Positions 60,041-64,000 of a stretch of DNA of 64,000 nucleotides are shown here, in pieces. The number at the start of each line of letters is the position of its first letter. Positions within the stretch are counted from its first letter, which is position 1. Origin of the DNA: DAOTWA01 sp963702935 (GTDB lineage: Bacteria; Chloroflexota; Anaerolineae; Anaerolineales; Anaerolineaceae); contig OY969772.1 of NCBI GenBank assembly GCA_963702935.1, forward strand, positions 2,790,001 to 2,854,000. Direction: 5' to 3'. The notes under the pieces are model-generated. The model did not search any database. It was not told the origin of the DNA and saw nothing but the letters and a program-made list of their open reading frames with translations. Position numbers and translations under genes: made by a program.

Positions 60041-61275
60041 AATCCGACCTGGATGAGCTCATGCAGTCCGCCGGCCTGGACGCGCTCCTGGTGATGGGGC
60101 CGGCCATGCAGAATCCCCCCATGGTCTATCTGACCGGCGGCGCTATGCTCACCTGGGCGGATCTGATCAAGGTGCGCGGCCAGCCCGGGCTGTTATTCCA
60201 CGGCCCCATGGAACGGGACGAAGCCGCCAGGAGCGGCCTGCCCACGCGCAGTTACAGCGCCTATCCAGACGCCGAGCTGCTGCGCCAGGCGGACGGAGAC
60301 CGCGTAAAGGCCATGGCCTTGCGTTATCAACGCATGTTCGCCGACGCCGGCCTGACTTCCGGGCGGGTGGCGCTCTACGGCAACCTGGAGATCGGCGGCA
60401 TCTGGGATACCCTGGCGGCCCTGCACGAGCTCATGCCCGATCTGCTCCTGGTGGGCGATTCACATAGCCCGGTGCTGAGGGAAGCCCGGGCCACCAAGGA
60501 CGCCCAGGAGATCGAGCGCATTCGCCGTATGGGCCAGGCAACCGTGCAGGTGGTAGCGGAAACCGCCGACTTCCTCTGCTCGCAGAAGGTGAAAGAGGGC
60601 GTCCTGGTGCACGCGGACGGCAGCCCGCTGACCGTCGGCGAGGTGAAGGGCCGCATCGACCTGTGGCTGGCCGAGCGTGGCGCGGAAAACCCGGAGCGCA
60701 CGATTTTCGCCGTCGGGCGCGAGGGGGGCATCCCCCACAGCACCGGCCAGGACGACGATCTGCTGCGCCTGGGGCAGACCATCGTCTTCGATATCTTCCC
60801 GTGTGAGGCCGGCGGCGGCTATTTCTACGATTTCACGCGCACCTGGTGCCTGGGCTACGCGCCCGACGCGGCCCTGGCGCTGCACGAGCAGGTCTTGCAG
60901 GTGGTTCGCCAGGTGGCCGGCGAGCTGCGTGTCAACCAGCCCGGCGTGAGCTACCAGCGCCGCGCCTGCGAGCTGTTCGAAGCCATGGGCCACGTTACTA
61001 TCCAGACCGACCCCCAGACCGAGCACGGTTACGTGCATTCCCTGGGGCACGGCGTAGGGCTGAACGTCCAGGAGGCGCCCTGGTTGAGCATCTACCGGGC
61101 CGGCCCCAAGGATATCCTGGCCCCCGGCTCGGTCTTTACCCTCGAGCCGGGCCTGTATTACCCTGAGCGCGGCCTGGGCGTCCGCCTGGAAGATACCTAT
61201 TGGGTGGACCCGCAGGGCAAGATCGCCCCCCTGGTCGATTATCCCTACGATCTGATCCTGCCGCTCGATGCTTAG
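60037..61275 (+). CDS. M24-family metallopeptidase (Xaa-Pro peptidase type)
   Basis: The 412-residue protein has the creatinase-like N-terminal domain and the pita-bread M24 catalytic domain. Metal ligands are visible: VFDIFPCE, YDFTRTW, SLGHGVGLNVQEAP, FTLEPGLYYPE and VRLEDTYWV. Family members remove N-terminal residues before proline or act on dipeptides. The ATG overlaps the selA stop by four bases, so the two are translationally coupled, a pairing with no obvious biochemical reason. The FDIFP context in place of the more usual DxG leaves the substrate open. Confidence 0.9.
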   Translation: MKSDLDELMQSAGLDALLVMGPAMQNPPMVYLTGGAMLTWADLIKVRGQPGLLFHGPMERDEAARSGLPTRSYSAYPDAELLRQADGDRVKAMALRYQRMFADAGLTSGRVALYGNLEIGGIWDTLAALHELMPDLLLVGDSHSPVLREARATKDAQEIERIRRMGQATVQVVAETADFLCSQKVKEGVLVHADGSPLTVGEVKGRIDLWLAERGAENPERTIFAVGREGGIPHSTGQDDDLLRLGQTIVFDIFPCEAGGGYFYDFTRTWCLGYAPDAALALHEQVLQVVRQVAGELRVNQPGVSYQRRACELFEAMGHVTIQTDPQTEHGYVHSLGHGVGLNVQEAPWLSIYRAGPKDILAPGSVFTLEPGLYYPERGLGVRLEDTYWVDPQGKIAPLVDYPYDLILPLDA

Positions 61276-61381
61276 GCTTTCCACTATTTTCTCCTTTTCC
61301 GCGTTCCCGGCGCTCGTCTGCGTCCCATTCCTTAGAGCTGTCAGACCGCCGGGCCGCATGATTGAATAGAAAGCGAATGAA

Positions 61382-62428
61382 ATGAGCAAGAACCTTGAGG
61401 TAGACAAGCTTCCTTCCGCGCGCATCCTGGGGATCGAGTCCTCTTGCGACGAGACCGCCGCCGCCGTGATCGAGGACGGCCGCACCCAGCTTTCCAGCGT
61501 GGTGGCCACCCAGATCGATCTGCACGCCCAATACGGCGGTGTCTTTCCCGAAGTGGCCTCGCGCCAGCACATTAAGACGGTTTACGGCGTCGTCGATCAG
61601 GCCTTGCAGCAGGCGCATCTCAGCCTGGCGGACGTGGATGCCATTGCGGTGACGCGCGGACCGGGCCTGGCCGGCTCTTTAGTGGTGGGCATCAATATGG
61701 CCAAGGGGCTGGCCCTGGCGAGTGGCCTGCCGCTGGTGGGCGTCAATCACCTGGAAGGCCACGTTTATTCCGCCTGGGTGCATCCGGCCAACGGCCAGAT
61801 GCCGCCGGCTCCCCAATTTCCCCTGCTGGCGCTGCTCGTCTCCGGGGGCCATTCCGAGCTGGTCTTGATCCGCGGCCACCTGCAATACGAGCGCCTGGGC
61901 AGCACCCTGGACGACGCCGCCGGCGAAGCCTTCGACAAAGTGGCGCGCCTGCTGGGGCTGCCCTACCCGGGCGGGCCGTCCATCCAGAAGGCGGCTGAGG
62001 ATGGCGATCCGAAAGCCTTTACTTTTCCGCGCGCCCGCCTGAACGGTACCTGGGATTTCTCCTTCAGCGGCTTGAAGACGGCGGTGCTGCGCGTGGTCGA
62101 GCAGTACAAGGCGGACCGGCGCTCCCTGCCGGTGCGCGATATGGCCGCCAGCTTTCAAGCCGCGGTGGTGGACGTGCTGTACACCAAAACGCTGCAAGCG
62201 GCGCGCGTGCACCACGCCAAAGAGATCCTGGTGGCGGGGGGCGTGTCTGCCAACCGCGCCTTGCGCGAGGCCTTCCTGGGGCAGACCGAATTCACCGTGC
62301 ACATTCCCAGCCTCTCGCTGTGTACCGATAACGCCGCCATGATCGCCACCGCCGGGTATTACCGTTTCGCGGACGGCCAACGTGACGGCCTGGACTTCGA
62401 CGCCATGCCCACATGGCCGCTGTCTTAG
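61382..62428 (+). CDS. tsaD: tRNA N6-adenosine threonylcarbamoyltransferase
   Basis: TsaD transfers the threonylcarbamoyl group from the TsaC product to A37 of tRNAs, giving t6A. Signatures are complete: ILGIESSCDETAAAVIEDG, GGVFPEVASRQH, VGVNHLEGHVYSAW with the metal ligands H-x3-H, LLVSGGHSELVLI, DDAAGEAFDKVARLLGLPYPGGP and ILVAGGVSANRALREAF. At 348 residues it has normal length. It is preceded by a 106-base gap and followed by a strong hairpin. TsaB and TsaE are not in this window; tsaC is at 38626. Confidence 0.95.
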   Translation: MSKNLEVDKLPSARILGIESSCDETAAAVIEDGRTQLSSVVATQIDLHAQYGGVFPEVASRQHIKTVYGVVDQALQQAHLSLADVDAIAVTRGPGLAGSLVVGINMAKGLALASGLPLVGVNHLEGHVYSAWVHPANGQMPPAPQFPLLALLVSGGHSELVLIRGHLQYERLGSTLDDAAGEAFDKVARLLGLPYPGGPSIQKAAEDGDPKAFTFPRARLNGTWDFSFSGLKTAVLRVVEQYKADRRSLPVRDMAASFQAAVVDVLYTKTLQAARVHHAKEILVAGGVSANRALREAFLGQTEFTVHIPSLSLCTDNAAMIATAGYYRFADGQRDGLDFDAMPTWPLS

Positions 62429-62436
62429 CCTTCGTT

Positions 62437-62476
62437 GATCCCCTGAGGGTTTCCGCCGGGAAACCCTCAGGGGATC
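62437..62476. terminator. Perfect 18-bp-stem hairpin behind tsaD
   Basis: GATCCCCTGAGGGTTTCC (62437-62454) pairs perfectly with 62459-62476 over a four-base loop. It ends the tsaD unit before the sigma factor gene; the word GAGGGTTT recalls the hairpin at 20069. Confidence 0.8.
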
Positions 62477-62523
62477 ATAATTTGAAGCCTGACCAGGCAA
62501 CTTTTTGCGACTTGATTCATCTA

Positions 62524-63138
62524 ATGAATGAGACTGATGAGACCGTAGAGTTCTCGCTCGAAGCGCTGCGCGCCGGGGACCGCGCCGAGTTTGCCCGGAT
62601 GGTGGATGCTTATTCGGGGCCGATCTATCGCCTGGCTCTGAGGATGCTCAACGATAGCCAGGACGCCGAAGACGTCTTGCAAGAGACCTTCGTCAAGGCC
62701 TTCCGTAACCTGCCCACCTTCGAGGGGCGCTCGAAGCTGTCCACCTGGCTGTATCGCATCGCCGTGAACGAAGCGCTCATGCTGGTGCGCAAGCGGCGCC
62801 CCGAGGCCGTCTCGATCGATGAGGACGTCGAGACCTCCGAAGGGGAGCAAGAGCCGCTTCAGATCGTGGATTGGAAGAATCTCCCCGAAGAGGAGCTGCT
62901 CTCCGCAGAAAGCCGGCAGTTCCTGGACAGGGCCATTCAACACCTGCCGGAGACGTTGAAAGTGGTTTTTGTCATGCGCGACATCGAGGGTTTCTCCGTG
63001 CGGGAGACCGCCGAGGCGTTGAATTTGAGTGAGACGGCCGTCAAGACGCGCTTGCTGCGCGCTCGCCTGCGGCTGCGCGAGGACTTATCGGTTTATTTCG
63101 GTGAGAAGTATTTCGAAAAGGGCAGTGCCAATGATTGA
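62524..63138 (+). CDS. ECF (RpoE-like) RNA polymerase sigma factor
   Basis: This 204-residue group 4 sigma factor has region 2 (FARMVDAYSGPIYRLALRMLNDSQDAEDVLQETFVKAFRNLPTFEGRSKLSTWLYRIAVNEALMLVRKRR) and region 4 (LDRAIQHLPETLKVVFVMRDIEGFSVRETAEALNLSETAVKTRLLRARLRLREDL). I start at the ATG 62524, as the frame upstream only covers the hairpin. The gene overlaps the following zinc-binding anti-sigma factor by eight bases, the standard arrangement for redox- or envelope-stress-controlled ECF factors. Confidence 0.93.
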   Translation: MNETDETVEFSLEALRAGDRAEFARMVDAYSGPIYRLALRMLNDSQDAEDVLQETFVKAFRNLPTFEGRSKLSTWLYRIAVNEALMLVRKRRPEAVSIDEDVETSEGEQEPLQIVDWKNLPEEELLSAESRQFLDRAIQHLPETLKVVFVMRDIEGFSVRETAEALNLSETAVKTRLLRARLRLREDLSVYFGEKYFEKGSAND

Positions 63139-63391
63139 TAAAGAAGAGTGCAAGCATCTGGTCGAATCGCTGTCGGATTATATCGACGGAACCCTGAGTG
63201 AAGCCCTGTGCGCGGAGCTGGAAAAACATCTGTGTGAATGCCAGGACTGCCGCGTGGTGGTGGACACCACGCGCAAGACCATCGAGCTTTACCAGGCCCA
63301 GGAGTTGGAGAGCGAGCTGCCCAAAGACGTGCGGGCGCGCTTGTTCTACCGCCTGGATTTGCAGGATTTCATGCAGCCCAAGGAAAGTTGA
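63131..63391 (+). CDS. Zinc-finger (ZAS-type) anti-sigma factor
   Basis: The 86-residue protein has the zf-HC2 motif H33-x3-C37-x2-C40 (EKHLCECQDC) within the usual small helical domain (LVESLSDYIDGTLSEALCAELEKHL). No membrane span follows, so it is a cytoplasmic anti-sigma factor of the kind that releases its sigma partner on thiol oxidation. C7 and C35 could take part in such chemistry. The start overlaps the sigma gene by eight bases. A thioredoxin-fold protein is encoded 133 bases downstream, consistent with redox control. Confidence 0.88.
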   Translation: MIDKEECKHLVESLSDYIDGTLSEALCAELEKHLCECQDCRVVVDTTRKTIELYQAQELESELPKDVRARLFYRLDLQDFMQPKES

Positions 63392-63524
63392 TCCTGCCAC
63401 CTTTTCCAAAAACCGGCATCCAATGCAGTAGACGTAACGAGCGGATCCCTGAAATCCTCTCGAAACCCAATTATTTCGCAGGCTATTATCCTTAGGATGA
63501 TTCCCGGCTGGAGGAGTTCTCACT

Positions 63525-64000
63525 ATGAGTGAAGTTGAAGCCACAAAATTGCTCGACGAGCAGATTACGAAGCAGGTAGAAGAGGTCTTTGCCGAGCTGC
63601 AAAGCCCGGTTGAGGTGCTTTTCTTCGGCAAGAAGACGGATTGCGATTACTGCCCCGAGACCCGGCAGCTCCTGGAGGAATTGATTCCCCTCTCCGCCAA
63701 GCTCCATCTGAGCGTGTACGATCTCGACGAGGATGCGGATGTCGCCCAACAGTATCACGTCGATAAGGCCCCCGGCATCGTCATCGCCGGAAAGGACGGC
63801 GACCAGGTCGTGGACTTCGGCGTGCGCTACGCCGGGATGCCCTCGGGCCACGAATTCACCTCCTTGATCAACGACCTGATCCTGGTCTCCACTCGCAACA
63901 CGGCTTTGAGCGCGGAGACGCGCGCCTTTCTGGCCGGCCTGACCGCGCCCGTCCATCTCCAGGTATTCGTCACCCCCACCTGCCCTTACTGCCCGCGGGC
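63525..64000 (+). CDS. Double thioredoxin-fold protein (glutaredoxin-like/PDO type), cut by the window end
   Basis: From the ATG at 63525, behind a perfect GGAGGAG site, the frame runs to the window edge (158 codons visible). The first thioredoxin fold carries C40-D-Y-C43 in VEVLFFGKKTDCDYCPETRQLLEEL, with KAPGIVIAG as the cis-proline part. A second unit begins with VHLQVFVTPTCPYCPRA, giving a second active site CPYC. This tandem layout equals protein disulfide oxidoreductases of thermophiles and AhpF-like N-terminal domains. The C-terminus is missing. Confidence 0.88.
   Translation, partial: MSEVEATKLLDEQITKQVEEVFAELQSPVEVLFFGKKTDCDYCPETRQLLEELIPLSAKLHLSVYDLDEDADVAQQYHVDKAPGIVIAGKDGDQVVDFGVRYAGMPSGHEFTSLINDLILVSTRNTALSAETRAFLAGLTAPVHLQVFVTPTCPYCPR

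Overview
The window looks like a chromosomal segment of a GC-rich member of the Chloroflexota, most likely class Anaerolineae. This is an inference from gene content: kinases fused to propeller domains, Thr/Pro-rich linkers, paired FemAB-like proteins, a DUF3048 lipoprotein, and intergenic palindromic repeats around GATCAGG and GTAGGGGCACGGGGG cores. No rRNA or taxonomic marker was compared. The sequence appears to be a draft assembly. At least ten single-base frame breaks hit well-conserved genes, including prfA, coaX and metH, and several lie in short homopolymers. I therefore annotate these genes as intact reading units with a break, not as pseudogenes.

Layout. 0-7 kb (+): a tightly overlapping envelope/glycan cluster with a polyprenyl-phosphate sugar transferase, a nucleotide-sugar dehydratase/epimerase, two FemAB-like aminoacyl transferases flanking a zinc-ribbon Nudix hydrolase, and a PLP-dependent D-cysteine desulfhydrase-like enzyme. 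7-14.5 kb: two Ser/Thr protein kinases, a Thr/Pro-repeat membrane protein and two SPFH-like membrane proteins. 14.7-15.5 kb: a PHP phosphoesterase and tRNA-Leu(TAA). 15.4-20.07 kb: a 4.6-kb integrated element bounded by a 62-bp perfect direct repeat of the tRNA-Leu 3' part, carrying a tyrosine recombinase, small unfamiliar genes (one with an HExxH motif, one with an HTH-like start) and a densely structured non-coding tract. 20-29.5 kb: an XRE-cupin regulator with lysA, a propeller plus cysteine-peptidase-like secreted protein, a DnaQ-DinG helicase and a VIT/VWA protein. 29.8-36.4 kb (-): Rrf2 regulator, cydAB and cydDC, i.e. cytochrome bd oxidase with its assembly exporter. 36.6-42 kb (+): prfA, prmC, tsaC and a GH36 alpha-galactosidase.

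42-45 kb (-): a PerR-like regulator and a P1B-4 metal ATPase, with two Per-box-like sites on the promoter. 45-48.7 kb: an 81-bp tandem repeat array, a DUF4349 lipoprotein, a phosphoesterase and a DUF3048 lipoprotein. 48.8-56.5 kb (-): an operon behind a consensus-like promoter, a SAM-I riboswitch and an intrinsic terminator: metH, a homocysteine methyltransferase/methylenetetrahydrofolate reductase fusion, coaX and coaBC. This links methionine/folate and coenzyme A synthesis under one SAM-sensing leader. 56.5-58.2 kb (-): a YtrA-type GntR regulator with its palindromic operator, a membrane protein and a truncated ABC ATPase. 58.3-64 kb (+): a small membrane protein, selA, an M24 peptidase, tsaD, an ECF sigma factor with its zinc anti-sigma factor, and the start of a double-thioredoxin-fold protein cut by the window edge.

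The least understood part is the tRNA-Leu element, including a perfect 57-bp inverted copy of the tRNA 5' part and its upstream region at its left end.
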